Assembly: GCA_003134855.1 (NCBI GenBank)
Contig: PLCS01000009.1
Location: 257,911 to 321,910, forward strand
From: Acidobacteriaceae bacterium
Lineage (GTDB): Bacteria; Acidobacteriota; Terriglobia; Terriglobales; Acidobacteriaceae
DNA: 64,000 nt
Direction: 5' to 3'
Positions within the stretch are counted from its first letter, which is position 1. Every line of letters starts with the position of its first letter. Under the pieces are notes generated by a model. The model was not told the origin of the DNA, did no database searches, and was given only the letters and a program-made list of their open reading frames with translations. Made by a program: the position numbers and the translations under genes. Positions 43,467 to 54,157 of this stretch are shown here, piece after piece.

Positions 43467-44138
43467 TTACTGCTCGGCTCCCGCTCCTGGAACCGAACCC
43501 GGAGCCGGGGGCGCTGGCGGAGCCGCTGGAGCCGGCGCCTGGTGGTGGTACTGACTACCCGGTCCCTGGCCGCCCTGCTTCCAGCCGCCCGGTCTCTGGC
43601 CGTCATGTCCCGGCCCGCGCTCTTCCCGGCCCCGGCCCTCGTGCTCATGGTCGGCGCGGAAGGCCTGCACCAGTTTCCACTGCTCAGGCGTCAGCTTGGC
43701 GCGAATCGCCAGCAGAAAGCCGGCATTCGCCTTTTCAAGCTCAGCCCGCGCCTGCGCAACCTTGTCGATCTGCGCCAGAATCTTCGCCTCATTCGGCGAA
43801 TCATCGCTCATCAGCGGCTCCAGCGTCAGTTCGGCCTTCTCCAGGCTGGCGCGCAGGTCAATCAGCTTAGCCCGGTGATCCAGCAGAATGTCGTCAAACG
43901 TCTTCCGCTGTTCATCGGTCAGCTTCAACTGCTCCACCACCTTCGGGTTGTTCCACCAGCGCCCATGGCCACCCTGGGCTCCGAAGGCCCGTTCCATGGG
44001 AGGCCGATGCTCGCCGAATCCTGCTCCTGGTCCCATTCCCGACCCAGGCCCCATTCCGCCGCCCGGCCCCTGCGCCAGCGCCGTCGCCGCCAGCAAAACT
44101 CCCGCTATCGTCAATCCCATCGCCCCAAATGCCTTCAT
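43467..44138 (-). CDS. Spy/CpxP-like periplasmic LTxxQ-motif protein
   Basis: A 223-residue exported protein with a signal peptide (GLTIAGVLLAATALAQ), a Gly/Met-rich stretch and a helical core. The core carries two LTxxQ motifs, LTDEQRKTFDDILLDHRAKL and LTPEQWKLVQAF, that mark the Spy/CpxP/CnrX family of periplasmic chaperones and stress or metal sensors. A His/Gly/Pro-rich tail follows. It is the last gene of an operon with an ECF sigma factor and a membrane protein, an arrangement like cnrYXH. It probably senses envelope stress or metal; which one is unknown. Confidence 0.82.
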   Translation of the reverse strand: MKAFGAMGLTIAGVLLAATALAQGPGGGMGPGSGMGPGAGFGEHRPPMERAFGAQGGHGRWWNNPKVVEQLKLTDEQRKTFDDILLDHRAKLIDLRASLEKAELTLEPLMSDDSPNEAKILAQIDKVAQARAELEKANAGFLLAIRAKLTPEQWKLVQAFRADHEHEGRGREERGPGHDGQRPGGWKQGGQGPGSQYHHQAPAPAAPPAPPAPGSVPGAGAEQ

Positions 44139-44195
44139 CGCTTCTCCTTTTCCTCGATCTCGCCGTGGTTGTGCTTCTGTTTCCCAATTTCTCTC

Positions 44196-44627
44196 TTACT
44201 TGGTCTCGTACTCGGCCATCATTTGAGCCAGCGGCTCCATGGCGCTCGGAACTCCTCGCGATACATCGCTGTCCACCTTGGCCAGCAAATCCTCATCCTC
44301 TTGCCGTGCCTGCTGATTCCGCTCATTGGCGGCCAGCCGCTCGTGCTCGGCCACGCGAGCCGCGGCCATCCTCATCTCCTGCCGATGATGCTCCCAGACT
44401 CCTGTCGAGATGCCGCCGGCAACCAGTACGCCGCTCAGCGCCCACCCGGCCGCCAGCCGCCAAACCTGCTTCAGCCGCCCTGCCGCGACCGCCGTCCGCG
44501 GCCGGCTATAAGCGGCCTCGCTCCAGGCATGAACGCTCAGTCGGAACTCCCGCAGCGCCAAATCCAGCTCCGGACTCATCTCTTCACCCGCCGCGCTAAC
44601 CGCATCAGTCTTGTCCTTGAAGCTCAT
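44196..44627 (-). CDS. Small single-pass membrane protein, candidate anti-sigma factor
   Basis: A 143-residue protein with a short cytoplasmic N-terminus (SPELDLALREFRLSVHAWSE), one membrane helix (LAAGWALSGVLVAGGISTGV, ~63-82) and a charged helical part outside, likely coiled coil. It has no zinc-binding HxxxCxxC. It starts with ATG overlapping the sigma-factor stop by 4 bases. Position, size and topology fit an anti-sigma factor of the CnrY kind, which holds the sigma factor at the membrane; this is inference. Confidence 0.6.
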   Translation of the reverse strand: MSFKDKTDAVSAAGEEMSPELDLALREFRLSVHAWSEAAYSRPRTAVAAGRLKQVWRLAAGWALSGVLVAGGISTGVWEHHRQEMRMAAARVAEHERLAANERNQQARQEDEDLLAKVDSDVSRGVPSAMEPLAQMMAEYETK

Positions 44628-45172
44628 CGTTTTCCCCCAAGTTCCGCGCGCACTCTTGCCAATGCCCGCGAAAGGTGCGCCTTCACCGTGCCCTCATTCA
44701 GCCCGGTGGCACGCGCAATCTCGCTCAATTCCAGCTCTTCCACGTAGCGCAGCAGGAACACCGTCCTCTGCCGCTCGCTCAGCCCCTCGACTGCCTTGCC
44801 CACCTGCGCAACCCGCTCCCGCGCCAACAATTGCTGTTCCACGGACCGTTCCCCGCTGGGCAGCCAATCGCTGGCCTCGTCCAGCTCCACCGCGTTCGTC
44901 TGCGTCTTCCGCCAGAACTGCATCCGCCGGTTCCGCCAGTGGTCCTTCTGCAGGTTGATGGCGATGCGCATCAGCCAGGTCATCGCGCTTGACTCGCCGC
45001 GAAAGCTCCCCCAATGCCGGTGCGCCTTCAGGAAACAATCCTGCGTCAGCGTCTCCGCCAGGTCAACGTCACGCGTCGACGAAAGCAGAAACCGGAAGAT
45101 CTGCGGGCGGTGCTTCGTGACGACAGCCGAAAACTCCTCGGCGGCAATTTCCTGTGCCGTAGCCATGGTCAT
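44624..45172 (-). CDS. ECF RNA polymerase sigma factor
   Basis: A 182-residue sigma-70 family factor of the extracytoplasmic-function group. Region 2 contains RDVDLAETLTQDCFLKAHRH and AMTWLMRIAINLQKDHWRNR. Region 4 contains LSERQRTVFLLRYVEELELS, then EIARATGLNEGTVKAHLSRA. The ATG at 45172 has GGAAG just upstream and fits the family better than the longer frame from 45202. It leads an operon with a small membrane protein and a Spy-like protein. ECF factors usually control their own operon, so a site upstream of 45172 is expected, but I could not identify one by eye. Confidence 0.93.
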   Translation of the reverse strand: MTMATAQEIAAEEFSAVVTKHRPQIFRFLLSSTRDVDLAETLTQDCFLKAHRHWGSFRGESSAMTWLMRIAINLQKDHWRNRRMQFWRKTQTNAVELDEASDWLPSGERSVEQQLLARERVAQVGKAVEGLSERQRTVFLLRYVEELELSEIARATGLNEGTVKAHLSRALARVRAELGGKR

Positions 45173-45372
45173 CGCTTCCAATGCTGTGCCGGCTGCCATC
45201 ACTCAGGTAGACGCCCGCACCGGCTGCAAGTTTACAGCCTCGGCGTCATTTCTCATCGATATAAATAATTCGAAACTGGCCGCCCCGCCCACACCGCGCT
45301 TTCGTTACTGCGGCTAAGGCGGGTTTGGCTTTACTTTTCCGAAGAGGCCGTATCCATCCTTTGTGGCGCGAT

Positions 45373-45528
45373 TTACTTGGGCGCGCTCGCCCCAGTCCCG
45401 GCCTCACCAGCAGCAGCCGGCTCTTCGCCCATCAGGCCGTTATGCCTGAAATAGGCGCTATCCTTCATCAAGACCGCCAGATCATATGTATCAAAGGATT
45501 CCGGCTTGCCAAACTGCGGCAAGGAGGG
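45373..45528 (-). pseudogene. Possible gene remnant (C-terminal coding fragment)
   Basis: The minus strand has an open stretch reading FGKPESFDTYDLAVLMKDSA, then YFRHNGLMGEEPAAAGEAGT, ending at a TAA. It looks protein-like in composition but has an upstream in-frame stop and no start codon with a ribosome-binding site. Another frame upstream (VEDLKQKGNWLRIRKIGTFR) may be a further piece. It occupies the 590-base gap between the sigma factor and the sensor kinase. The family is not recognised. Confidence 0.25.
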
Positions 45529-45791
45529 TCAATCGGCTCAGAAGTACGGGATATTCCATTACTACAGATTTCGGTAGGTCAATCCCTTTTGCCGTAGGCT
45601 GTATGCTAGTTATTGTATTTTCTTGAGCGCCGCCGCTGAATCCGGTTGACCTTTCCCGGAACGAAACGTCCCTATCTTGCGTATTCTCAACCAATTGCCC
45701 TTTTGTTTCAGGTCTTCAACAGATTCTTCACCCATGGCAACCGACGTGCTAAAGAGTGGAGAGAGCAGAAGAATGTAAGGTGTTCCCCCGC

Positions 45792-48700
45792 ATGGAGACA
45801 AGTCTCATCAACCGTTTGCAGTTGACGCTGCTGGCCTTGGTCACGCTCGGCCTCCTGGCGCTTGCGAGCTTGAATTTCTGGCAGGAGCGGCACTCCCAAC
45901 TGCCCGACGACGGCGTTTGGTGGCGCGAGGCAGCCAACGGCAGCGGCTTGGTGGCCGACAAGGTCTTGCCCGGCACTCCCGGCGAACGCGCCGGCATCAA
46001 AGCCAATGATCTGCTGACCGGCGTGAGTGTTCTGCCTGTCGCTGGGCTGCATAGCAGCATCAAGCCGCAGGTTCCTCTCACAGCAGTCAAGGAACTGCCG
46101 GACGAAGCCGTCCAGCAACCCAGTGAAGAGCCGCTTGCCCTGCCGGCGGTCGAGGTCAAATACACCCCTGTCGCACGCGTGGCTGATCTGGAGCGCGCCT
46201 TCTATCGCACCGGAAGCTACGGCAACATTAAGTACCGGATCACCCGCGGCGGCATTCCCCTGGACACTCCGGTCGAGGTGATCCCCGAACAGGCCGACAG
46301 GAGCCTCGCGCTAGGGATGCGCCTCATCGGGCTGATCTATCTGGCCATCGGCATCTACGTCCTGTTCCGTCGCTGGACAGCGCCGCGCGCCACCCACTTT
46401 TACCTCTTCTGCCTGGTCTCCTTCGCCCTCTATGCGCTAAAGTACACCGGTGCTTTGGACGCGACGGGCCATTGGGACAAGCTGGACCAGGCGGTCTTCT
46501 GGTTCAATGTGCTGGCGGAATCGCTGCAACCGGCGCTGTTTCTGCACTTTGCCCTCAGCTTCCCCGAGGAGCGCCTGAAGAAATTCAGCCGCCGCATTCT
46601 GCTTCCGCTGGTTTACGCGCCTGGCGCCATGCTGCTGGGCCTGTGGCTCTATGCTTACAATTTCTGGCAGGCCACGGGTCTACTCAAACACCGCCTCGAA
46701 AAGATAGCCACCGGCTACGATGCGGTCTTCTACGTCTTTGCCGCCTGCCTCTTCGTGCTCAGTTACCGCCGGGCAAGCACCCCTTTGCAGCGCCAGCAAC
46801 TGAAGTGGCTCTATCGCGGCGCATGGCTGGCGGTAGGGCCATTCACCCTTTATGCGATCTTCTTCCTTTCCGATCTGCGCATACCCAGCTTCTTTGAAGA
46901 TCTGGCCGGCTTGTCGATGGTGGTTCTGCCACTCACCTTCAGTTGGGCGATCATTCGCTACCGGCTGATGGACACTGACCTGATCTTCAAGCGCGGCGTG
47001 GCCTACACGCTGGCCACGAGCCTGATTCTGGGCGGCTATTTCGGCGTCATTGCACTGATCACGCTCGTAGTCCAGACTCGCCTGTCGGAAAACGTGCGGG
47101 AGGCGGGCCTGGTAATCGCCATCCTGGCAACGGCCGCCCTCTTCGACCCGCTCAAGCGCAGGATTCAAAGCTGGGTGGACCGCGTCTTCGACCGCCAACG
47201 CTACGACTATCGCAAGGCGCTGATCGAGTTCGGTAGCGGACTCAGCTCGGAGACCGATCTCCAGGCTCTGCTGGAATCCATCGTCGAGCAGTTGCCTCAC
47301 ACCCTGTTGGTGGCCCGCGTAGCGGTCTTCCTGGCCCAGGACGCAGAGAATTCCAGCCCTCTGCGGCTGGCAGCCTCCCATGGGCTGACCGCCGAAGCCC
47401 TGGCCGCGCAGAACCGGACTGGCTGGGGCGCGCTGGATTTGGGCTTCCTGGACTTCGACAACGCCCAGGACCACAGCCATATCTTCCTCGAAAACGCTCA
47501 AGCCGCCCTGCATCTGCCCCGGGACCAGCAGCGTACCGCCGCCCTGCTCGACCTGAACTATTATCTGCCCTGTCGCGTCGCCGTGGGCCAGATTCAAGCC
47601 GGTGAAGCCAATCCAAATCGACCCGACACCACGCGCACTATCGCCGTCATAGGCTTGGGGCGCACCATCGGCGGCGACTTCCTCTCCAGCGAAGATGTGG
47701 AGTTGCTGGAATCCCTGGCCAGCTATATCGGCATCGCCCTCCAGAACGCCAGCCTCTACGCCCGCCTGGAAACCAAGATCGGCGAATTCGAGCGCCTCAA
47801 AGAGTTCAACGAAAACATCGTGGAATCCATCAACGTCGGCATTCTGGCCGTCGATCTCAACGACTGCATCGAGAGCTGGAATGCGCAGATGGAGGCCATG
47901 TACGCCCTCAGCCGCGCCGAGGCCCTCGGCCAGGCGCTTTCCGACGTCTTCCCGGTGGAGTTTGTCGAGGCCGTGGACAGCTTCCGCAACGAATCCGGCG
48001 TCCACCACCTCTACAAATTCCGCCTTACCACCAGAGCTGGCGAACAGCGCACCGCCAACATCGCCATCGCTCCCCTGCTCTCGCGCGATTTCGTCTCCGT
48101 CGGCCGCATTATCCTGGTCGATGACATCACCGAGCGCGTCTCTCTGGAAACCCAACTGGCGCAGGCCGACAAGCTCAGCTCCATCGGTCTGCTGGCCGCC
48201 GGCGTGGCCCATGAGATCAACACCCCACTGGCCGTCATCTCCTCGTATGCGCAGATGCTTTCCAAGCAGCTCAAGGGCGACGCCCGCCTCGGCCCGGTCC
48301 TCGACAAGATCACCCAGCAGAGCTTCCGCGCCGCCGAGATCGCCAACGGCCTGCTGAATTTTTCCCGCACCTCGACCACCGAGTTCCGCGATACGGACCT
48401 GAACCAGGTCATCCGCGACACACTCTCCCTGCTCGACCACCAGTTCAAGACCGCGCAGATCATCGTCGATCTCCAGCTCACCGAGCAATTGCCCCCCATC
48501 TTCGGCAACCCCGGCAAGCTGCAGCAGGTCTTTCTCAATCTGCTCTTGAACGCCAAGGAGGCCATGCCCGGCGGCGGCCATCTGCGCGTGGCCACCCAAG
48601 TCGCAACGCCCAGCGGCCACGACCACTACGTCGCCGCGCTGGTTGCCGACTCCGGCAGTGGTATCGAACCGGAGAACCTCAAGCGCATCTACGATCCGTT

Positions 48701-48878
48701 TTTCACCACCAAGACCACCGCCAAACCCGGCGACCGCCGCGGCACCGGCCTGGGACTTTCCGTCTCCTACGGCATCATCCAGGAGCACGCCGGCAAGATT
48801 CATGTCGAAAGCGCCATCGGCGCCGGCACAACCTTTCAACTCGAGTTTCCCTTGCTGAGGAATTCCGTTCATGCCTGA
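45792..48878 (+). CDS. Membrane sensor histidine kinase with PDZ-like, GAF and PAS domains
   Basis: A protein of about 1028 residues (start ATG at 45792; a GTG at 45756 is possible). It has an N-terminal membrane helix and a PDZ-like outer part (VADKVLPGTPGERAGIKAND). Several more helices follow (IGLIYLAIGIYVLFRRW), then a GAF-like domain (~470-640), a PAS domain (NIVESINVGILAVDLNDCIE) and the kinase core. The phospho-acceptor His is in GLLAAGVAHEINTPLAVISS. ATP-binding motifs are LLLNAKEAMPGGG, DSGSGIEPENLKRIYDPFFT and GTGLGLSVSYGII. It overlaps the NtrC-type gene by 8 bases, so the pair forms one two-component system. The stimulus is unknown. Confidence 0.92.
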   Translation: METSLINRLQLTLLALVTLGLLALASLNFWQERHSQLPDDGVWWREAANGSGLVADKVLPGTPGERAGIKANDLLTGVSVLPVAGLHSSIKPQVPLTAVKELPDEAVQQPSEEPLALPAVEVKYTPVARVADLERAFYRTGSYGNIKYRITRGGIPLDTPVEVIPEQADRSLALGMRLIGLIYLAIGIYVLFRRWTAPRATHFYLFCLVSFALYALKYTGALDATGHWDKLDQAVFWFNVLAESLQPALFLHFALSFPEERLKKFSRRILLPLVYAPGAMLLGLWLYAYNFWQATGLLKHRLEKIATGYDAVFYVFAACLFVLSYRRASTPLQRQQLKWLYRGAWLAVGPFTLYAIFFLSDLRIPSFFEDLAGLSMVVLPLTFSWAIIRYRLMDTDLIFKRGVAYTLATSLILGGYFGVIALITLVVQTRLSENVREAGLVIAILATAALFDPLKRRIQSWVDRVFDRQRYDYRKALIEFGSGLSSETDLQALLESIVEQLPHTLLVARVAVFLAQDAENSSPLRLAASHGLTAEALAAQNRTGWGALDLGFLDFDNAQDHSHIFLENAQAALHLPRDQQRTAALLDLNYYLPCRVAVGQIQAGEANPNRPDTTRTIAVIGLGRTIGGDFLSSEDVELLESLASYIGIALQNASLYARLETKIGEFERLKEFNENIVESINVGILAVDLNDCIESWNAQMEAMYALSRAEALGQALSDVFPVEFVEAVDSFRNESGVHHLYKFRLTTRAGEQRTANIAIAPLLSRDFVSVGRIILVDDITERVSLETQLAQADKLSSIGLLAAGVAHEINTPLAVISSYAQMLSKQLKGDARLGPVLDKITQQSFRAAEIANGLLNFSRTSTTEFRDTDLNQVIRDTLSLLDHQFKTAQIIVDLQLTEQLPPIFGNPGKLQQVFLNLLLNAKEAMPGGGHLRVATQVATPSGHDHYVAALVADSGSGIEPENLKRIYDPFFTTKTTAKPGDRRGTGLGLSVSYGIIQEHAGKIHVESAIGAGTTFQLEFPLLRNSVHA

Positions 48879-50322
48879 GGTCGAACTGCCCTTGAATCCG
48901 TCCGCAACCGCCGTCTCCGGCGACTCCGCTCTCGCCAGCGGCTTGGCCCGTATCCTGGTCATCGACGACGAGGCCGCCATCCGCGAGTCGCTCGAGGTGT
49001 TGCTCACACTGGAGGGCTACGCGGTCACTATGGCCGTCGACGGCGAAGAGGGGATGAGGATTCTCGATCAGGACAGCTTTGATCTGCTGTTGCTGGATCT
49101 GGCCCTGCCCGGCCAGAGCGGCCTTGAGCTGCTCCCGCAGATCAAAGAGCGACATCCCGACCTGCCGGTCATCATGATTACCGCCTACGGCACCGTGGAC
49201 AATGTCGTAGACGCGGTCCGCGCCGGCGCGGAAAACTTCGTTCAGAAGCCCTGGGACAACGAAAAGCTGCTGGCCGACATTCGCTCCGCCGTCGCCCGCC
49301 ATCGCGCCGAGGAGGAGAACCTCCAGCTCAAGCGCACTCTCAAGCAGCGCTACAACTTCTCCAACATCGTCGGCAAGAGCGAGATCATGCTGAAGGTCTT
49401 CGACCTGGTCGCCCAGGTCGCGCCCAGCCGCTCCACAATTCTGATTCAGGGCGAAAGCGGCACCGGCAAGGAAATGATCGCCAAGGCCATCCACGCCAAC
49501 TCGCCGCGTAAGGACAAACCCTTTGTCCCCATCAACACCGGCGCCATGCCCTCTGAGTTGCTCGAATCCACGCTCTTCGGCCACGTCAAGGGCGCATTCA
49601 CCTCGGCTGTTGCCTCCAAAAAAGGCCTCTTCGAAGTCGCCAACGGCGGCACGCTCTTCCTGGACGAAATTGTCACCATGGGCATGGACACCCAGGCCAA
49701 AATCCTGCGCGTCCTGCAAGACCGCCGCTTCATGCACCTGGGCGGCGTCTCGGAGATTCAGGTGGACGTGCGCATCATCGCCGCCACCAATATCGATCTC
49801 CGCCAGGCCGTTCGCGACGGCAGCTTCCGCGAGGACCTCTTCTACCGGCTTAACGTCATCACCGTGGACCTGCCGCCGCTGCGCGCCCGCCGCGAAGACA
49901 TTCCCCTGCTGGCGCAGCACTTTCTCGACTTCTACGCCAACGAGAACGGCCTCGCCCCGCGCAAGCTCTCCGCCGACGCGATGCGCGCCCTGGTCGATTA
50001 CGAGTGGCCCGGCAATGTCCGCGAACTTGAGAACTGCATCGAACGCGGCGTCGTGCTCTCCTCGGGGCCGGTCATCAGCTCCGACCTGCTCCCCGGCCAC
50101 ATCACCGGGCGCAGCTTCCAGGATGCCATGCTCGCCCACAACCCCAACGCCTCGCTCTTCGACATCCTCGAAGACATCGAGCGCCGCATCATCATCGAAA
50201 AGCTGGAGCGCTGCAACGGCAACCAGACCGAGGCCGCCGAGCAGTTCCACATCCCGCTCTCCACCCTCAACCAGAAGATCAAGCGCCTCACCATCGAGGT
50301 CCGCAAAAAGGGCAGAGAGTAA
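48871..50322 (+). CDS. NtrC-family sigma-54-dependent response regulator
   Basis: A 483-residue activator with a receiver domain (phospho-acceptor Asp76 in FDLLLLDLALPGQ), a AAA+ domain with Walker A GESGTGKEMIAKAIHANSP (Lys200), and a C-terminal Fis-type HTH (ERCNGNQTEAAEQFHIPLST). The sigma-54 contact loop reads GAFTSA (residues 241-246), where GAFTGA is usual. It is translationally coupled to the upstream kinase. Its targets should carry -24/-12 promoters; one candidate lies at 4484, but no evidence links the two. Confidence 0.93.
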   Translation: MPEVELPLNPSATAVSGDSALASGLARILVIDDEAAIRESLEVLLTLEGYAVTMAVDGEEGMRILDQDSFDLLLLDLALPGQSGLELLPQIKERHPDLPVIMITAYGTVDNVVDAVRAGAENFVQKPWDNEKLLADIRSAVARHRAEEENLQLKRTLKQRYNFSNIVGKSEIMLKVFDLVAQVAPSRSTILIQGESGTGKEMIAKAIHANSPRKDKPFVPINTGAMPSELLESTLFGHVKGAFTSAVASKKGLFEVANGGTLFLDEIVTMGMDTQAKILRVLQDRRFMHLGGVSEIQVDVRIIAATNIDLRQAVRDGSFREDLFYRLNVITVDLPPLRARREDIPLLAQHFLDFYANENGLAPRKLSADAMRALVDYEWPGNVRELENCIERGVVLSSGPVISSDLLPGHITGRSFQDAMLAHNPNASLFDILEDIERRIIIEKLERCNGNQTEAAEQFHIPLSTLNQKIKRLTIEVRKKGRE

Positions 50323-50485
50323 GGCGAGGGAACAGGGATTAGGGAGCGGAGTTCAGTCCTCAGGGATCATGGTAAGGCGATGGAGCTTAATCCTCCAGCG
50401 AATGGCCGCTCACCCACCTTTGCGGAACTATCAGAACCGGCTATTCTTGTATTGTTTTCCGCTCCCCTACCTGCCGAGGTCCCTC

Positions 50486-52366
50486 ATGAAAAAATGGCTT
50501 CTCGCTTGGATCGTCGCTTTACTTGTCTCGCTCTGTGCCCATGCCATTGTGACGGTTCCGCCTGAGCAATGCGTTTACAAGGTTGGTGACGATCCGCGCT
50601 GGGCGGCGGCCGATCTGGACGAGAGCGGCTGGAAGCCATTCAGCCAGTACGCGCTGACCGGCGACATGACGGTCGTGTGGGCGCGCTGCCACACAAACGC
50701 GAATCTGGCAGGGGTGCGGCAGCCAGCGGTTGGATTTGATACAGGTTCATCTGCGCTGCAGGTATTCGTGAACGGCCGGCCCATTGGCGGAATCGTCGAT
50801 ACCTGGGCGGGATATGGCTCCGCTGAAACAATCGAAAAACGGGTTCTCTCGCTGCCTCCGGAACTGGCGCGCCCGGTGCGCAGCATCGCGGTGCGTATTG
50901 TGAACGACTGGTTTCCGGCCGGTGAATGGCCAGACCGGGAGCCTGTTCACATCTCCCTCGGCGATCGCGAGGCCCTGGTCGACAGCACAGTTCGGTCCTT
51001 CGGCCAAGGCTTAGTGGGATTCATCCCCGCCTACTCCTGCTTTCTGGTGATCGGCGCTGCCGGCCTCTTCCTGCTCGGGCTTTTCCTCTTTGATCGCTCG
51101 CAGAGGCCCGCCTTGTGGCTTGGGCTCTACTGCTGTTGCGTGGGTCTCGTCCGGGTTGGTTCGATTTGCGGGTTGTTCGTGCCACAAATTCCGGTTTGGG
51201 TGGAAGAGATCGAATGGGCCCTCACCATCTTCGAGGTCTACGCGCTGGTCCTCTTCTCTTTTGCCCTGGTAAATCGCCGCGTGCCGCGCATCTACTGGAT
51301 CTTGCCGGCAACGATCATCGTTTTGAATATCGGCACTATCGCCGCAATCCTGTTGCCGCCCCATTGGGCGCTGCCGCTTTCGCTGTTTGTGCAGGTGACC
51401 TGCTTCAACCCGATGTGGTCGATCTTCGCATTTGCCGGGACGGCTCCGTTCGTGGCCTTCTGGCCCTGGGCCAAAGTACGGGGCCGCATGAGGATTGTGG
51501 CCCCGCTGTGCGCGCTCTGGGCGCTGCTCGAAGCCGCCTTCTATTTGGGCCAGGTCATCTTTGGGCGTCAAACCTGGACCGGACCGGTGCAAACCTACTG
51601 GTCCATCTCCATCATGATCGTTGTGGTGGCATTGGTCGGCTACATCTTTCGCGATCAGCGCGCCACCGCGGACGAGCGCGCGCAACTTCACGGCGAACTC
51701 ACCGCCGCCCGCAAGGTGCAGCGCGCGCTCATGCCGGAAGAGCTGGATGTGGCGCCCGGCATGGCGATCAGCGTCGCATTCCTGCCCGCCACCGAGGTGG
51801 GAGGAGACTTCTTCCGCTGCCGTACGCTCAAGGACGCCAGCCAGCGGGTGGTGATCGGCGACGTCAGCGGCAAGGGCGTCGCAGCCGCGTTGACCTCCGC
51901 TCTGCTCCTCGGGACCGCGGATCGCTGCGACGATCTTCCTCCGGCCTCTGTGCTGAAGGTGCTCAACCTCGCCCTTCGCAATAGCGCCATTGGCGGCTTC
52001 ACCACCTGCCTGTGCGCCGATGTCTCGCCGGACGGCAGTATGCGCATCGCGAATGCGGGCCACTTGCCGCCGTACCGCAACGGCGAAGAACTGCCGCTCA
52101 TTAATAGCCTTCCGCTGGGCGTCGTGGACCGCATCGACTACCCGCAGACACCTCTGCAACTGGCGTCCGGAGATACGCTGACGTTTATCTCCGACGGGGT
52201 TGTTGAAGCGCGCAATGTGGCGCGGGAGCTGTTTGGCTTCGCACGCACGCGCCAAATCAGCACCCGCCCGGCGCAGCAGATCGCCGAGGCGGCGCGGCTC
52301 TTCGGGCAAGAGGACGACATTACGGTATTGACCCTGACTCTAGCGCCTGTGGTGGTTCCTGCGTAG
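50486..52366 (+). CDS. Membrane PP2C/SpoIIE-type serine phosphatase (RsbU-like)
   Basis: A 626-residue protein; the start at 50486 has GAGGT 5 bases upstream. After a signal peptide there is a jelly-roll-like outer domain (RWAAADLDESGWKPFSQYAL). About seven membrane helices follow (LVIGAAGLFLLGLFLFDRSQ onward), then a cytosolic SpoIIE phosphatase domain from ~405 (ARKVQRALMPEEL, ATEVGGDFFRC, VIGDVSGKGVAAALTSALLL, DTLTFISDGVVEARN, GQEDDITVLTL). Such enzymes dephosphorylate anti-sigma antagonists or similar partners. It lies 160 bases after the NtrC-type gene on the same strand and may share its pathway. Confidence 0.85.
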   Translation: MKKWLLAWIVALLVSLCAHAIVTVPPEQCVYKVGDDPRWAAADLDESGWKPFSQYALTGDMTVVWARCHTNANLAGVRQPAVGFDTGSSALQVFVNGRPIGGIVDTWAGYGSAETIEKRVLSLPPELARPVRSIAVRIVNDWFPAGEWPDREPVHISLGDREALVDSTVRSFGQGLVGFIPAYSCFLVIGAAGLFLLGLFLFDRSQRPALWLGLYCCCVGLVRVGSICGLFVPQIPVWVEEIEWALTIFEVYALVLFSFALVNRRVPRIYWILPATIIVLNIGTIAAILLPPHWALPLSLFVQVTCFNPMWSIFAFAGTAPFVAFWPWAKVRGRMRIVAPLCALWALLEAAFYLGQVIFGRQTWTGPVQTYWSISIMIVVVALVGYIFRDQRATADERAQLHGELTAARKVQRALMPEELDVAPGMAISVAFLPATEVGGDFFRCRTLKDASQRVVIGDVSGKGVAAALTSALLLGTADRCDDLPPASVLKVLNLALRNSAIGGFTTCLCADVSPDGSMRIANAGHLPPYRNGEELPLINSLPLGVVDRIDYPQTPLQLASGDTLTFISDGVVEARNVARELFGFARTRQISTRPAQQIAEAARLFGQEDDITVLTLTLAPVVVPA

Positions 52367-52584
52367 CTCCTCGTCCGATCCCTACTTCACCCGCACCTTC
52401 GGCTCCACCGAAAGCCCCGGCCTCAGCTCGTGGCCCGGTCTTTCGCTGTCTCATGTATCGGGCGCACTATGCCCCGACGAAGAGATCAGCTCACAATATC
52501 AGCTCATAAAGTTGAGAACTGCGAGGCAGACGCCGAAGATTTAACGGTTAGTTGGCGGGTGGCCCGCATCTGACCAATAAAGTT

Positions 52585-52621
52585 GGGTGGCCCAGGTCCG
52601 GATTTTTGGACCTGGGAGTCC
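52585..52621. repeat. Dispersed palindrome, family A (copy 4)
   Basis: GGGTGGCCCAGGTCCGGATT continues TTTGGACCTGGGAGTCC. The stem CCCAGGTCC/GGACCTGGG is perfect. It sits in the 348-base gap between the phosphatase and enolase genes, next to copy 5. Confidence 0.7.
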
Positions 52622-52709
52622 AAATCGCCGGGTGCCCCAGGCCCCGCCTTTGGGACCTGGGATACGACAAAGCTAATGCGAGCGAACAGCGAGCGTCTGC
52701 CCCACCGCA
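52622..52709 (-). repeat. Dispersed repeat family A, long copy, reversed (copy 5)
   Basis: The reverse complement of the unit at 31115-31200: from TGCGGTGGGG through a GCTCGCATT stretch to CCCAGGTCCC ... GGCCTGGGGCACCC. It ends 6 bases before the last codon of enolase, so it forms the 3' flank of that gene. Confidence 0.7.
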
Positions 52710-52714
52710 GGTGG

Positions 52715-54157
<1,443 letters not shown>

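Noticed and set aside
46680-49007. 775-codon minus-strand open frame
   Set aside because: It is opposite the sensor kinase and NtrC-type genes, both with complete family motifs; it is a shadow.
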